A stretch of DNA of 64,000 nucleotides from Gemmatimonadota bacterium (lineage in GTDB: Bacteria > Gemmatimonadota > Gemmatimonadetes > Gemmatimonadales > Gemmatimonadaceae), in the NCBI GenBank assembly GCA_021298835.1, contig JAJTHG010000015.1, positions 1 to 64,000 of the forward strand, given 5' to 3'. This document shows, piece after piece, positions 7,757-16,038 of this stretch. The notes beneath the pieces are model-generated. The model was given only the letters and a program-made list of their open reading frames with translations. It had not been told where the DNA came from and did no database searches. Within the stretch, counting starts at the first letter, position 1; each line of letters opens with the position of its first letter. The translations under genes and the position numbers were made by a program.

Positions 7757-9088
7757 TCAGGGAACCTTGATGCTCGCCGTCGTCTGGTTGACGAACAGGA
7801 GGGCGTCGAACGTCGGTCGCAACGGCAAGTCGAGGTACAGGTTCGTATCGCCTACCCCCGATCCCAGCCAGCGCTGGCCGGTCGCCGAGGTTGCCCAACC
7901 CGCCGCCGGCTCGGACAGGGAGCGCAGGTCGGCCAGCCAGATGCCATTCGACTGCGTCGCGACGCGCGCGAGCAGTCCGTCCACCGTCCCACCCCTCGCC
8001 GGCGGGGCGAGCTGCGGGTCGCTCGGCACGTTGCCGTTGAAGCGTCCCCCGCCCATGGAGAAGCCGAGCACGCGGTAGCTGTCGCCGAGCGCCCGACGCA
8101 GGAAGGTGCCCATGGTCAGACTCCCGTCCATCGTCGTGATCCCGACGTGCCCATTGTGCGCCCACAGGGCCGCCCGCGCGCCGGAGCCGCTCATCGCCAG
8201 CCACCACTGGGCGTTCGCTGCCATCGAGCTGTCGCGCACGGTGAACCCCGCCGCCTCCGTGGCGGGCGTCGCGGTGAGGCGCGCCTGCGTGATGAACTGT
8301 TCGACGACGGCCGCGCTCCGCACGAGCCACGCGGCATCGAAGGTGCCGAGCCGCGTCGCGAGCGTCCCCTCGGCGGCGGCAAGGCGTTCACGCGCCACCC
8401 GCACCAGCATGCCAAGGCGCTCGCCCTGCGCCGGGGTGAACTTACCCGTGCGCACGACGGTGTCGAGTCCGATCGCGAGTGCATCGTACCGGACCCGCAC
8501 ACTGTCCGCGAGCGGTGCGTCCACGGGCCGGAGGACCGCGTCCATCTGCGGGATCGTGCCGCCGGGGTCCGTCAGCAGGTAGTCCTGCGGGTCGAAGGGG
8601 GCGTACACCAGACGCGTTGCCGGGGAGCGCGTCTGGTTCTCGGTGCGCATCCATGCCAGCAGATCGAGGACTTCGCGCGTCCGATAGACCTTGTACTGGA
8701 GCGCGTCGGCGACGGTGGCCTCGCTGATGTTCGCGCCATTGACGTAGGCACCGATCGTGCGCGCGCTCGCCCACGGCACTTCGAAACCGATCACGCGCAC
8801 GCCGCTGGCCGCGAGCAGCTCGATCGCCTGGTTCTTGTACAGGAAGAACTCGCGCGTGCCGTGCGTGGACTCGCCAAGGCCGATGATGGTCGCGCCATCG
8901 GCGAGCTGCTCGATCACTCTCCGGGGCGCCTGTGCGCGCAGTCCGGAATCCCCGACGGGGACGGCGGCCTGCCGGAGGGCGGCGATGACCGCGGTTTCGT
9001 CGAACGAGGGCCCCTGCGGGTTGGTGCAGTGGGTGACGGCGGTCGCGGCGAAGACCAGCGCGACGGCGCGGCGAGTGGACGATCGCAT
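7757..9088 (-). CDS. Exported erythromycin-esterase-like hydrolase
   Basis: A 443-residue protein of the erythromycin esterase superfamily. It carries the catalytic GLGESTHGTREFF segment (Glu and His), the VIGFEVPW strand and the WAHNGHVG His motif. The N terminus is a signal sequence ending in a Cys (AVTHC); His at -1 makes a poor lipobox, so a soluble or lipid-anchored form are both possible. Family members include macrolide esterases and many proteins of unknown substrate, so resistance should not be assumed. It lies upstream of the kinase/regulator pair on the same strand. The frame extends to 9286, but the signal peptide fixes the start at 9088. Confidence 0.85.
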   Translation of the reverse strand: MRSSTRRAVALVFAATAVTHCTNPQGPSFDETAVIAALRQAAVPVGDSGLRAQAPRRVIEQLADGATIIGLGESTHGTREFFLYKNQAIELLAASGVRVIGFEVPWASARTIGAYVNGANISEATVADALQYKVYRTREVLDLLAWMRTENQTRSPATRLVYAPFDPQDYLLTDPGGTIPQMDAVLRPVDAPLADSVRVRYDALAIGLDTVVRTGKFTPAQGERLGMLVRVARERLAAAEGTLATRLGTFDAAWLVRSAAVVEQFITQARLTATPATEAAGFTVRDSSMAANAQWWLAMSGSGARAALWAHNGHVGITTMDGSLTMGTFLRRALGDSYRVLGFSMGGGRFNGNVPSDPQLAPPARGGTVDGLLARVATQSNGIWLADLRSLSEPAAGWATSATGQRWLGSGVGDTNLYLDLPLRPTFDALLFVNQTTASIKVP

Positions 9089-9140
9089 GAGGTTCCCGTG
9101 TTGGGAGAGTGTGATGGCGTTGGCGGGATCTTGTTCCCTG

Positions 9141-9224
9141 CAACCCTCATCCGGCGAGCCGCGGGGGCCATGGCCGACCGGGGGAACGGCACGAACGGGG
9201 GTGCGAGCGGCAGCGCCACGTGGC
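9141..9224. repeat. 84-bp upstream repeat, copy A
   Basis: This block aligns without gaps to 10069-10152 with about 63 of 84 identical bases; the best-kept part is around GGGGGCCATG and CGACCGGGGGA. It begins 52 bases upstream of the esterase-like gene (minus strand); the other copy begins 78 bases upstream of the neighbouring beta-barrel gene in the same orientation. It is probably a duplicated 5' region with a shared regulatory role. Neither copy encodes a convincing peptide. Confidence 0.75.
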
Positions 9225-9360
9225 CGACGTGCCAGCGTGCGGGCGGAGCCCGGAGGGACGTGCTCGGTTCGGGACCTGTGCGGCACCCGGAGCGCGGGGA
9301 GGCGAACCGCGACATCCGCTCCGGCTCCCCCCCGTGCATCGGGCCCGCCTGAACCGAGGA

Positions 9361-9990
9361 CTACTCCCGACCGAGCGGCATCCGCCAGCCGGCCAGGATC
9401 GTGAAGGCGCGGTTCCGAACCTCCGCTTCATTCACGATGCTTTGCATGCCGTGACCGTACCGAACGGCGAGTGTCATGATCCCCGACCCCAGCGAGGCAT
9501 CGATGCCCGCCCCGCCGATCAGCGTAGCGTCGAAGCTCCGGAAGTCGGCCACCTCGTCGCAGTCCGCACTGCCGCTCACTCCCATCGCGGTTGCCTGCAC
9601 CGTGCAGGAGAGCTGGAAGCCGGCGCTGGCGCCCACCGTCGCGAAGGGACGGATCGTGCGGCGGGAGTTCGACCCGACGCGCAGCAGGAGCGGCAGCTCG
9701 AGGTAGGCCAGTCGGACGTCGGCCGTGGCGCCCTGTGCCTCCTGCTTCGCTCCCTTCATCGAATAGAGCGCATTCACCTCGAGCGCGAGGTTGTCGCCAA
9801 GGGTACGCACCACTTGGGCGCCGCCCGCCACGCCGATCCGCGCCTTGGAGCCATCGGCGTCGCTGCCAGCCGCGGTGGACCTGTTGGCGCCGCCGAGGAC
9901 CCCGATGCTCCACTGCTGAGCCGCCAGCGGCGAAGCGAGCAGGGGGAACAGGATGACTGCCGTGGCAGCGTAGACGATACGACGTGACAT
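9361..9990 (-). CDS. Outer-membrane porin-like beta-barrel protein
   Basis: A 209-residue protein with a signal peptide (MSRRIVYAATAVILF to LAAQQ, about residues 1-25) and a mature part of eight or so amphipathic strands. These include WSIGVLGGANRS at the start, LAYLELPLLLRVG in the middle and FTILAGWRMPLG at the end, the pattern of PorT/OMP_b-brl_2-type outer-membrane barrels. Two cysteines (LSCTVQ and SADCDE) may form a disulfide in one extracellular loop. No operon partner is visible. It shares its upstream repeat with the esterase-like gene, so the two may be co-regulated. Confidence 0.8.
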   Translation of the reverse strand: MSRRIVYAATAVILFPLLASPLAAQQWSIGVLGGANRSTAAGSDADGSKARIGVAGGAQVVRTLGDNLALEVNALYSMKGAKQEAQGATADVRLAYLELPLLLRVGSNSRRTIRPFATVGASAGFQLSCTVQATAMGVSGSADCDEVADFRSFDATLIGGAGIDASLGSGIMTLAVRYGHGMQSIVNEAEVRNRAFTILAGWRMPLGRE

Positions 9991-10068
9991 GCTGAATCTC
10001 CGCGGGATCGGGATCGTGTGAATGCAGGGTGCCGGGAACAGGGAGGCGTTTCCTGCCTGACCTGGGGG

Positions 10069-10152
10069 GCAATCCTCACCGTCGAACCTGAGGGGGCCAT
10101 GATCGACCGGGGGAGCGGCCCGGACGGGGGTCCGAACGGCGGCAACAGGTGG
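10069..10152. repeat. 84-bp upstream repeat, copy B
   Basis: Second copy of the 84-bp block described at 9141-9224, in the same orientation relative to its downstream minus-strand gene. Identity is highest from 10091 to 10152 and drops in the first 25 bases, apart from GCAAYCCTCA at the start. There are no terminal inverted repeats or target duplications, so this does not look like a transposon. Confidence 0.75.
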
Positions 10153-10200
10153 TCGAGCAACCCGTCGAGGGTCGGCCGACTCCCGAAGGACCCCGGGCGC

Positions 10201-10581
10201 TCAGCCCGTGCGAGGGCCGGCCTTGCGCGCGACGGTCCGCTGCCAGCGGATCGCCCACGTCAGCATGGGACGCATCGCGACGAGCAACTCCGCCCCCGTC
10301 GCGGTCAGCGCGTAGCCGACGGCCGTCGTGTGCGAGACCAGCCGCGCGTCGCGGAGCTCCGCGAGGCGTGCGTTCAACACGGTGGGGGAGAGGTCGCCGC
10401 AGGCCTTCCGCAGAACGCGGAAGGTCATCGGCCCCTGACGCAGTTCCCACAGCACGCGGAGCACCCAGCGCCGGTTGAAGAGGCCGATCGCAGCGTTCAC
10501 GGCGTCCTTGCCGGCCGCCGTATCGCGGGACGGCGCCGGCGTGCGCGGCTTGACGGCACGCGCCTTTGCTACACTCTTCAT
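10201..10581 (-). CDS. HxlR-family transcriptional regulator
   Basis: A 126-residue winged-helix regulator of the HxlR type. It has the characteristic FNRRWVLRVLWELRQGPMTFRVLRKA segment (about residues 33-60), then LSPTVLNARLAELRDARLV and a short wing before ALTATGAELL. A Lys/Arg/Pro-rich tail precedes the domain. HxlR proteins often respond to electrophiles or aldehydes and usually act on a divergent neighbour. Here the divergent genes encode a CMD-family protein and a MaoC-like protein. Confidence 0.9.
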   Translation of the reverse strand: MKSVAKARAVKPRTPAPSRDTAAGKDAVNAAIGLFNRRWVLRVLWELRQGPMTFRVLRKACGDLSPTVLNARLAELRDARLVSHTTAVGYALTATGAELLVAMRPMLTWAIRWQRTVARKAGPRTG

Positions 10582-10680
10582 AGCGGCTGGTTCACGTCAC
10601 GGTTTCACGGCCCCATCCGCAAGATAGGCCACCATGCCCGGACCACGCATCGCGCCCCTGCCGCTCCCCCTCGCGCCCGC

Positions 10681-10700
10681 CGACGCCAGCCGACGCCAGC
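10681..10700. repeat. Perfect 10-bp tandem duplication at a gene start
   Basis: CGACGCCAGC is present twice head to tail (10681-10690 and 10691-10700). It lies between an upstream ATG at 10634 and the apparent start of the CMD gene at 10704. With one copy removed, ATG 10634 reads straight into the CMD frame and adds about 20 residues. With two copies it runs out of frame. This looks like a slipped-strand duplication that truncates or switches the gene's 5' end. Confidence 0.85.
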
Positions 10701-10703
10701 CGG

Positions 10704-11228
10704 ATGGCGCGGGTCGTGCCCGCGACGCTGCAGCCCCCCCAGCTCTCCCTGACCACGGCGCGCAGCCCGCGGCTGTGGGCCTTCATGGTGGACAGCGGGA
10801 TGATCGGACCGACGGGACTGATGGACCTGCGCTCGCTGCCGCCTCGGCTCCGCGAGACGGTGCTACTGCGCACCTGCGTGGCCAACGGCTGCGATGACGA
10901 GTTCAACCTGCACGTTCAGACGATCCCGGAACGCATGGGCCTTGGCGCGGCGGAGATCGACGACGTGCGCCGGCCGCAGCCGGACCCGGCGCGGTGGGGC
11001 CCGGCGCTCACGGCGGCGATCGGGCTCGTGGACGCCCTGATTCTGCGACGGACGCTGGACGACGCGGAGTTCGAGCGCGCCCGCGTCCACTTCGACGACG
11101 CCGCGCTGATCGAGCTCACCAACCTGGTCGGCCTGTACACCGGGGTCGCCATGATGGTGGCGCTGGCGAGGCCCGACTTCGACCGCTACCGGTCCGCGAC
11201 GCCCGCTCTGGCGCGGGTCGCATCATGA
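10704..11228 (+). CDS. Carboxymuconolactone-decarboxylase/AhpD-like protein
   Basis: A 174-residue all-helical protein resembling the CMD/AhpD family: an early helix with ARSPRLWAFMVDSG, the LRETVLLRTCVANGCDDEFNLHV stretch in the active-site position, and a later ALIELTNLVGLYTGVAMMVAL helix typical of the family. The usual peroxidatic CxxC is not present in canonical form; two cysteines lie 5 residues apart before the His. It is divergent from hxlR and overlaps the MaoC-like gene by 4 bases. The start is ambiguous because of the 10-bp duplication just upstream; ATG 10704 is the only in-frame start now available. Confidence 0.75.
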   Translation: MARVVPATLQPPQLSLTTARSPRLWAFMVDSGMIGPTGLMDLRSLPPRLRETVLLRTCVANGCDDEFNLHVQTIPERMGLGAAEIDDVRRPQPDPARWGPALTAAIGLVDALILRRTLDDAEFERARVHFDDAALIELTNLVGLYTGVAMMVALARPDFDRYRSATPALARVAS

Positions 11229-12070
11229 GCGAATTCGCCCCGCCGCTGCCGCCCATGGGCGGCGCGGGCACGCTGGCGTCGGCGCTGCTCACCCTGCGCC
11301 GTGCGGGGCGCGGCATGCCCTCGGCCGACCTGCGGCACTTCCGCGTGCCCCCGCTCGACGCCGCCCACGTGGCGACCTATCGCGACGCGCTCGGCTTCGA
11401 CGGCCCCGCAGTGCCGCTCACCTACCTGTACCTGCTGGCGCAGCGCTCGCACCTCGCGTTGATGCTGGACGACGGCTTTCCCTACCCCGTGCCGGGCGTG
11501 GTGCATGTGGCGAACGAACTCGCGTGGGACCCGGGGGTCGCTGGCTGGCGTGCGGACCGCCCGGGCGCGATCGAGGCCGGCGTCGCCATCGAGCCGCCCA
11601 CCACCAGCGGCGCCTGTTTCCTCACGCTGCACGCACGCCTGTTGCAGGAGGACCGGATCGTGGCACGCTGCGGCAGCCGGTACCTCGCGCGGCGGGGGAC
11701 GCGCCGTGGCGCGCCGAACACCGCGGGCCCGACGGCGCCACCTGCCGGCACCGAGGTGGGTCGCTATGCGCTGTCGGCCGACGCGGGACGGCGCTACGCG
11801 AAGGTGTCGGGGGACGCCAACCCCATCCACCTGTGGCCGTGGTCGGCGCGACTGCTCGGTTTCTCGCGACCCATCATCCACGGCATGCACACTGTCGCGC
11901 GGATCGCCGCCGAGATGGAGCGCGGCACCGGTGCGTCGCTGCGGCGCATCGACGCGCGGTTCGTCAAGCCCGTGCCGATCCCGGGCGAGGTCGTCCTGTA
12001 CGCCGACGCGGGATGCGTGCAGGCCTGGTCCGGCGGGGTGCTCGCCGCGGAGGCCGCGTGCGAGTTCTGA
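11225..12070 (+). CDS. MaoC-like hot-dog dehydratase-type protein
   Basis: A 281-residue protein whose C-terminal half carries the MaoC/R-hydratase signature. VSGDANPIHLWPWSARLLGF contains the catalytic Asp and His, followed by PIIHGMHTVARI. The N-terminal half looks like a second, diverged hot-dog domain. Such enzymes hydrate enoyl-CoA or act on acyl thioesters, so a role in acyl-CoA or aromatic-acid metabolism is reasonable. ATG 11225 overlaps the stop of the CMD gene, so the two are coupled and probably under HxlR control. Confidence 0.82.
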   Translation: MSEFAPPLPPMGGAGTLASALLTLRRAGRGMPSADLRHFRVPPLDAAHVATYRDALGFDGPAVPLTYLYLLAQRSHLALMLDDGFPYPVPGVVHVANELAWDPGVAGWRADRPGAIEAGVAIEPPTTSGACFLTLHARLLQEDRIVARCGSRYLARRGTRRGAPNTAGPTAPPAGTEVGRYALSADAGRRYAKVSGDANPIHLWPWSARLLGFSRPIIHGMHTVARIAAEMERGTGASLRRIDARFVKPVPIPGEVVLYADAGCVQAWSGGVLAAEAACEF

Positions 12071-12259
12071 CCCGGCCGCCTGCCGGCCAGCGACCGGGAT
12101 GAAGCAGACCGTCGTGACCACGGACGACGGCTTCGCCCTGCACGCCACCACCTCCAGACGCTGCGGCTGGTGCTGCAGGAGCAGCAATTCGAGATGGTGA
12201 GCGAGGAGGGGAAGGAGGTGCCCTTCGGGTCCGCGGCGGAAGCGACCCGGACGGCCGGC
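12071..12259 (+). pseudogene. Possible gene remnant between the MaoC-like gene and capA
   Basis: An ATG at 12100 opens a protein-like start (MKQTVVTTDDGFALHATT) that is lost after 18 codons. A second protein-like stretch (LRLVLQEQQFEMVSEEGKEV) follows in another frame from about 12155. A single frameshift near 12150 would join the two. Neither half is recognisable and the downstream part runs into the 3' end of capA. This is weak evidence for a decayed small gene; it may simply be intergenic DNA. Confidence 0.25.
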
Positions 12260-13378
12260 CTACCGGCGTCGCGTCACGCCCCCGTCGGCGGCCACGCGGA
12301 CCCCCGTCGCGGGGAAGTCCAGCGCCGACAGGGTGCGGATGTCGTCGAGGGCCGCCGCTTCGGGATCGCGCGAGACGATCCCGGGCGGCTCCTGGCGCGT
12401 GGAGAACAGCGTTGACTCGACGACCGAGCCGTCCGGAGCGAGCGTCGTGCAGAGCACCGCGGACCGACCGTTCGGCCCGCGCAGGGTGAACGGCCCGTAC
12501 GTCAGCAGGTTGCCCAACGAGTGCGCGACGAGCGTGCCCCCCACCCATTCCATGCCGCGGAGCACGTGTGGACCGTGCCCGATCACGAGCGAGGCTCCGC
12601 CCTCCGCCGCGGCGCGCGCGAAGGCCACGCTGTTCCCGCGCCGCTCGCCGGCGAAGACCTCCGGCCGCGCGGGTGTCCGGCGCGCGGCGGCGCCTTCGGC
12701 CCCGATGTGCATCGTCACGACCACGCGCCCCCACGCGGCAGCGGCACGGCTGACGTGCCGCCGCACGGCGGCGAGGTCCAGCACCGACGGCGAGCGCCAC
12801 GCCCCGAAGCCGAGCACGGCGAGCGTGTCGCCACTCGCCAGCGGCACCGGCGTCGCCAGCGTGTCGGCGCCCGTCACCTGCACGCCGGCCGCCTCGAGGC
12901 GCCGACGCGTCTCGTCGAACCCGGCGGGCCCCGCATCGTTGGCGTGGTTGTTCGCGAGGTTGCCCACGACCACGGCGTCGGGGGCCACGCCCCGCAGGGC
13001 ATGTTCCGTCCCGGGCACCTGCCGGATGGCGTAGCATTGGCGCGAGCGGCGCCGGCACTTTCGCGGCGCAGGGCCGTCGCCGATGGCCCCCTCGACGTTG
13101 ATGAGCGCGACATCGGCACCGGCGAACAGGGGCGCGAGCGGCGCCACGAGCGCTGCCGGATCCGGGAGCGCGGCCACCCTCCGGCCGAACGCCACGCGAC
13201 CGACCGCCCATGTGGTGTCGAGGTTCGTCCCGACCGCCACGTCCCCGCCCGCGCACACGCGCACCGGGGCACGGGACGCCCGTGCGACGGGCGCGGCGGC
13301 GGACGCTTGGGCCCGCAACGGACCGGCGGCGGTCGTCCCGGCGACGACGAGGAGCAGGACAAGGCGTTGGCAGGACAT
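12260..13378 (-). CDS. CapA-family metallophosphatase-like protein
   Basis: A 372-residue exported protein with the PGA_cap/CapA fold. In order: a signal peptide ending near LRAQA, CAGGDVAVG (metal Asp), ALINVEGAIGDG, NLANNHANDAG (the conserved Asn-Asn-His and Asp), a VVVTMHIGAE strand, GHGPHVLRG and HSLGNLL. This calcineurin-like family includes poly-gamma-glutamate synthesis protein CapA, but most members lie outside capsule operons. No pgs/cap genes are near, so a capsule role is not supported. It diverges from the fucosidase gene across a 197-base gap. Confidence 0.9.
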   Translation of the reverse strand: MSCQRLVLLLVVAGTTAAGPLRAQASAAAPVARASRAPVRVCAGGDVAVGTNLDTTWAVGRVAFGRRVAALPDPAALVAPLAPLFAGADVALINVEGAIGDGPAPRKCRRRSRQCYAIRQVPGTEHALRGVAPDAVVVGNLANNHANDAGPAGFDETRRRLEAAGVQVTGADTLATPVPLASGDTLAVLGFGAWRSPSVLDLAAVRRHVSRAAAAWGRVVVTMHIGAEGAAARRTPARPEVFAGERRGNSVAFARAAAEGGASLVIGHGPHVLRGMEWVGGTLVAHSLGNLLTYGPFTLRGPNGRSAVLCTTLAPDGSVVESTLFSTRQEPPGIVSRDPEAAALDDIRTLSALDFPATGVRVAADGGVTRRR

Positions 13379-13575
13379 GGGTCTCCCGGTCGGGCGTCCA
13401 TGAAGGCGGCGTCCGGGTCGCGACTCGACGTCGGGCCGCCCGCGGAAAGGTACGGGTGCGCAACAATCTGCACCGGCGGGGCCGGCCGGGAACCATCGGC
13501 CTCGTGCCGCTTGCCTCGCGCGGCGCTCGCGCGCTTCTTGACCTATGCCGCCTTCAGCGATCCCGTCTCTTTCTC

Positions 13576-14961
13576 ATGACCCTGACCCGCCGCGACTGGC
13601 TGGCGCACGTGGCCGCCGCACTCCCGCTCGCATCCGCCGCGTGGCCGCGCCGCGCCACGGGCGCGCCGCCGTCGCGCGCGACCGGCCGCCCGCGCCCGAC
13701 GGCCGCGCAGCTCGCATGGCAGCGCGACGAACTCGCGGTCTTCGTGCACTTCGGCGTGAACACCTTCACCGACCGTGAGTGGGGAGACGGCCGCGAGTCC
13801 CCGGCGATCTTCGCGCCGACGGCGCTCGACTGCCGCCAATGGGTCGCGGCCGCGAAGGCCGCCGGGGCGCGCGCGCTCGTCCTGACGGCGAAGCATCACG
13901 ACGGCTTCTGCCTCTGGCCCTCGGATACGACGACGCACTCGGTGGCGGCGAGCCCCTTCCGCGGCGGGCGGGGGGACGTCGTGCGCGAGTTCACCGACGC
14001 CTGCCGTGCCGGCGGGGTCCGTGCCGGGCTGTATCTCTCGCCGTGGGACCGCAACCACCCGGCCTACGGCGACACCGACGCGTACAACGCGATCTACCGC
14101 GCGCAGTTGACGGAACTCCTCACACGGTACGGGCCGATCCACGAGGTCTGGTTCGACGGCGCGAACGGCGAAGGGCCGAACGGGAAGCGGCAGGTGTACG
14201 ACTGGCCGGCCACCTGGAACCTCGTGCGCCAACTGCAGCCCGACGCCGTGATGTTCAGCGACGCGGGGCCCGACGTGCGCTGGATCGGCAACGAGCGCGG
14301 GGTGGCGGGGGAGACGAACTGGAGCACCGTGGACCCCGCGACGGTGCCGGTGCCGGGACTCGACGGGGACGCGGTCATCCGGTCCCTGCGCGAAGGGGAT
14401 CGCGACGGAACCGTGTGGCGTCCCGGCGAGACCGACGTCAGCATCCGGCCGGGCTGGTTCTGGCATCCGGCCGAGGACGCGGCGGTGCGAACCCCGGAGG
14501 ACCTCGAGGCGCTGTGGTTCACCTCGGTCGGGCGGAACTCGAAGCTGCTGCTCAACGTGCCGCCGACGCGCGAGGGACGGTTCCACGCGACCGACGTCGC
14601 GCACCTCGAGGCGTTCGGACGCCGCGTCTCGACGCGCTTCGCGCGTCCCGTGACCGCGGACGCGCGCGCGAAGTGGCGCACGACAGGTGACGCATCCGCC
14701 ACGCTCGACCTCGCGCTGCGGCGTCCCGCGACGATCGAGACGCTCGACCTGCGCGAGCGGATCGAGGAGGGCCAGCGCGTTGCCGCGTTCCGCGTGTCAG
14801 GGCGGGTCGCCGGGGCCTGGCGGCCGCTGCTCGAGGGGACGACGATCGGGTGCCGCCGCGCGGCGCGCATCGCGCCGATCGTCGCGGACGCGCTCCGACT
14901 GGAGATCACCGACGCCGTCGAACCGCCGCTGCCGGTGGCGCTGGCGGGATTCCGGGGATGA
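13576..14961 (+). CDS. Tat-exported GH29 alpha-L-fucosidase-type enzyme
   Basis: A 461-residue GH29-type glycosidase. LTRRDWL followed by a hydrophobic stretch is a plausible twin-arginine signal. The catalytic domain (about 40-340) shows FVHFGVNTFTDREWG, LTAKHHDGFCLWPS, GLYLSPWDRN and EVWFDGANG, whose Asp matches the family nucleophile; GRNSKLLLNVPPTREG follows. A beta-sandwich-like C terminus completes it. The expected reaction is release of alpha-L-fucose or a related sugar outside the cytoplasm. The frame extends to 13210, but the signal begins at ATG 13576. A second GH29 gene is at 21395. Confidence 0.9.
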   Translation: MTLTRRDWLAHVAAALPLASAAWPRRATGAPPSRATGRPRPTAAQLAWQRDELAVFVHFGVNTFTDREWGDGRESPAIFAPTALDCRQWVAAAKAAGARALVLTAKHHDGFCLWPSDTTTHSVAASPFRGGRGDVVREFTDACRAGGVRAGLYLSPWDRNHPAYGDTDAYNAIYRAQLTELLTRYGPIHEVWFDGANGEGPNGKRQVYDWPATWNLVRQLQPDAVMFSDAGPDVRWIGNERGVAGETNWSTVDPATVPVPGLDGDAVIRSLREGDRDGTVWRPGETDVSIRPGWFWHPAEDAAVRTPEDLEALWFTSVGRNSKLLLNVPPTREGRFHATDVAHLEAFGRRVSTRFARPVTADARAKWRTTGDASATLDLALRRPATIETLDLRERIEEGQRVAAFRVSGRVAGAWRPLLEGTTIGCRRAARIAPIVADALRLEITDAVEPPLPVALAGFRG

Positions 14962-15308
14962 TGCCCGCGTCCAGCGGGCCGTATCCGGCGTCGTCGTACC
15001 TCGGCGGTGCGGCTAGTCCCCCCGCCACCGGTCTCGCCGCCTGCCTCGCCGCGCTCGCGCTTGTCGCCGGCACCCACGAAGAGACTCGAGCGCGCAGCGG
15101 CCGTCGTGGAACGACCGCCGAAGGGACACGCGACCGTCCCGACGCCCGTCCGCGCGGGAGATGACGGGCGGGGCCTGAGCCAGCGGCGGGTTGATGCCCG
15201 CAACGCGGTTGACACACGCCCGGCTGCTTGCCGTACTCTCGGAACGGGGTCCGGTATCCCCCGTCCGGGCACGTGTCGCCCGGTTCCTTTCCTCAAGGGA
15301 GAGTCTTC
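14962..15308. other. Intergenic region with promoter; possible AstE-like relic
   Basis: No intact gene is supported in these 347 bases. The right end holds the promoter and ribosome binding site of the gene at 15309. A 47-base patch at 15035-15081 translates as AACLAALALVAGTHE, which resembles two separated pieces of the AstE-like gene at 16151 (signal peptide AACLAALAL and active-site LALVAGTHGAE) joined at a shared CTCGCGCT. It may be a relic of a second copy, or chance in GC-rich DNA. Confidence 0.5.
15209..15237 (+). promoter_or_regulatory. Promoter upstream of the NTF2-like gene
   Basis: A consensus TTGACA at 15209-15214 is followed 17 bases later by CGTACT (15232-15237), or at longer spacing by TACTCT; the -10 is therefore imperfect. 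The GTG start at 15309 lies about 65 bases downstream, with AAGGGAGAG as ribosome binding site at about 15295-15303. No operator is evident. Confidence 0.4.
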
Positions 15309-15905
15309 GTGAAGCAAGCCCTGACAGTGCTCGCTGGCGCCGCTGCGGTGATGGCCTTCACCACCCGGGCGGCGCCGCAGGCGGCAGTCACCGATCGGAA
15401 CGCGGGCACCTCGGGCGCGCCGGCCGATCACCGTTCGACGTCCGTTGGTCAGGATGCGTTCGCCGAGGACCGCGAGGCGATCAAGGCCGTCATGCGGGAG
15501 TTCCAGGAGAGCATCCGCACGCACGACCTCGCCCGGATGCAATCCCTGTTCGTGAACGGGAAGATCGTCTGGGTGGGCGCCGGCCATCCCGCGTCGTACC
15601 GGTTCTATGCGCGGGCCCTCCCCACGATGAAGCAGGTCGATCAGGTCGGCGCGTTCCAGTTCCTCGGCGACACGTCCTTCGCGCGCGTCCCGATGGAGGA
15701 GCAGTTCTTCCGACCCACGATCGACACCGACGGCCAGGTCGCGCTGGCCTCGTTCGACTACCTGTTCCGGTTCAACGGCGCGGTGTCGAACTGGGGACGC
15801 GAGTACTGGCAGCTCGCGAAGGACGGCACGTCCTGGAAGATCCTGCACCTGCTCTATTCCTACAATGCCATCGAGGTGAAGCCGCTCCCTGCGACGTATC
15901 GCTGA
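15309..15905 (+). CDS. Secreted NTF2/SnoaL-like protein
   Basis: A 198-residue protein starting at GTG 15309, chosen because AAGGGAGAG lies just before it and the signal peptide (KQALTVLAGAAAVMAFTTRAA) begins there. After a polar linker, residues about 60-190 form one alpha+beta domain: the opening helix DREAIKAVMREFQESIRTHD, then paired strands ending SWKILHLLYSYN. This is the SnoaL/DUF4440-type NTF2-like pattern. Most such exported domains are functionally unassigned; some bind small hydrophobic ligands. It is a single gene, ended by the hairpin at 16039. Confidence 0.78.
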   Translation: MKQALTVLAGAAAVMAFTTRAAPQAAVTDRNAGTSGAPADHRSTSVGQDAFAEDREAIKAVMREFQESIRTHDLARMQSLFVNGKIVWVGAGHPASYRFYARALPTMKQVDQVGAFQFLGDTSFARVPMEEQFFRPTIDTDGQVALASFDYLFRFNGAVSNWGREYWQLAKDGTSWKILHLLYSYNAIEVKPLPATYR

Positions 15906-16038
15906 AGGCGGGGGCCGGGGCGCATCGGCACCGGCTCCGTGCCGGGGCTCGTGAAGACCGCGACCGGGGTGTACCGGATCTTCGCAGCGGGAGCGCCGCC
16001 GGCGCCCTGAGGCGGCCGTTCGGCAGGAACATGTCGAA

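Noticed and set aside
7757-9088. Antibiotic (macrolide) resistance gene
   Set aside because: Family membership is clear, but the superfamily is broad and nothing here ties it to macrolides.
9141-10152. Insertion sequence or MITE suggested by the duplicated 84-bp block
   Set aside because: There are no terminal inverted repeats or target-site duplications, and both copies keep the same place relative to a gene start.
12260-13378. Capsule biosynthesis role for CapA
   Set aside because: No pgsB/C or other capsule genes are adjacent; the CapA fold is widespread with other functions.
13455-13474. GGTGC/GCACC inverted repeat between capA and the GH29 gene
   Set aside because: The arms are only 5 bp with a 10-base centre, which is common by chance at this GC content.
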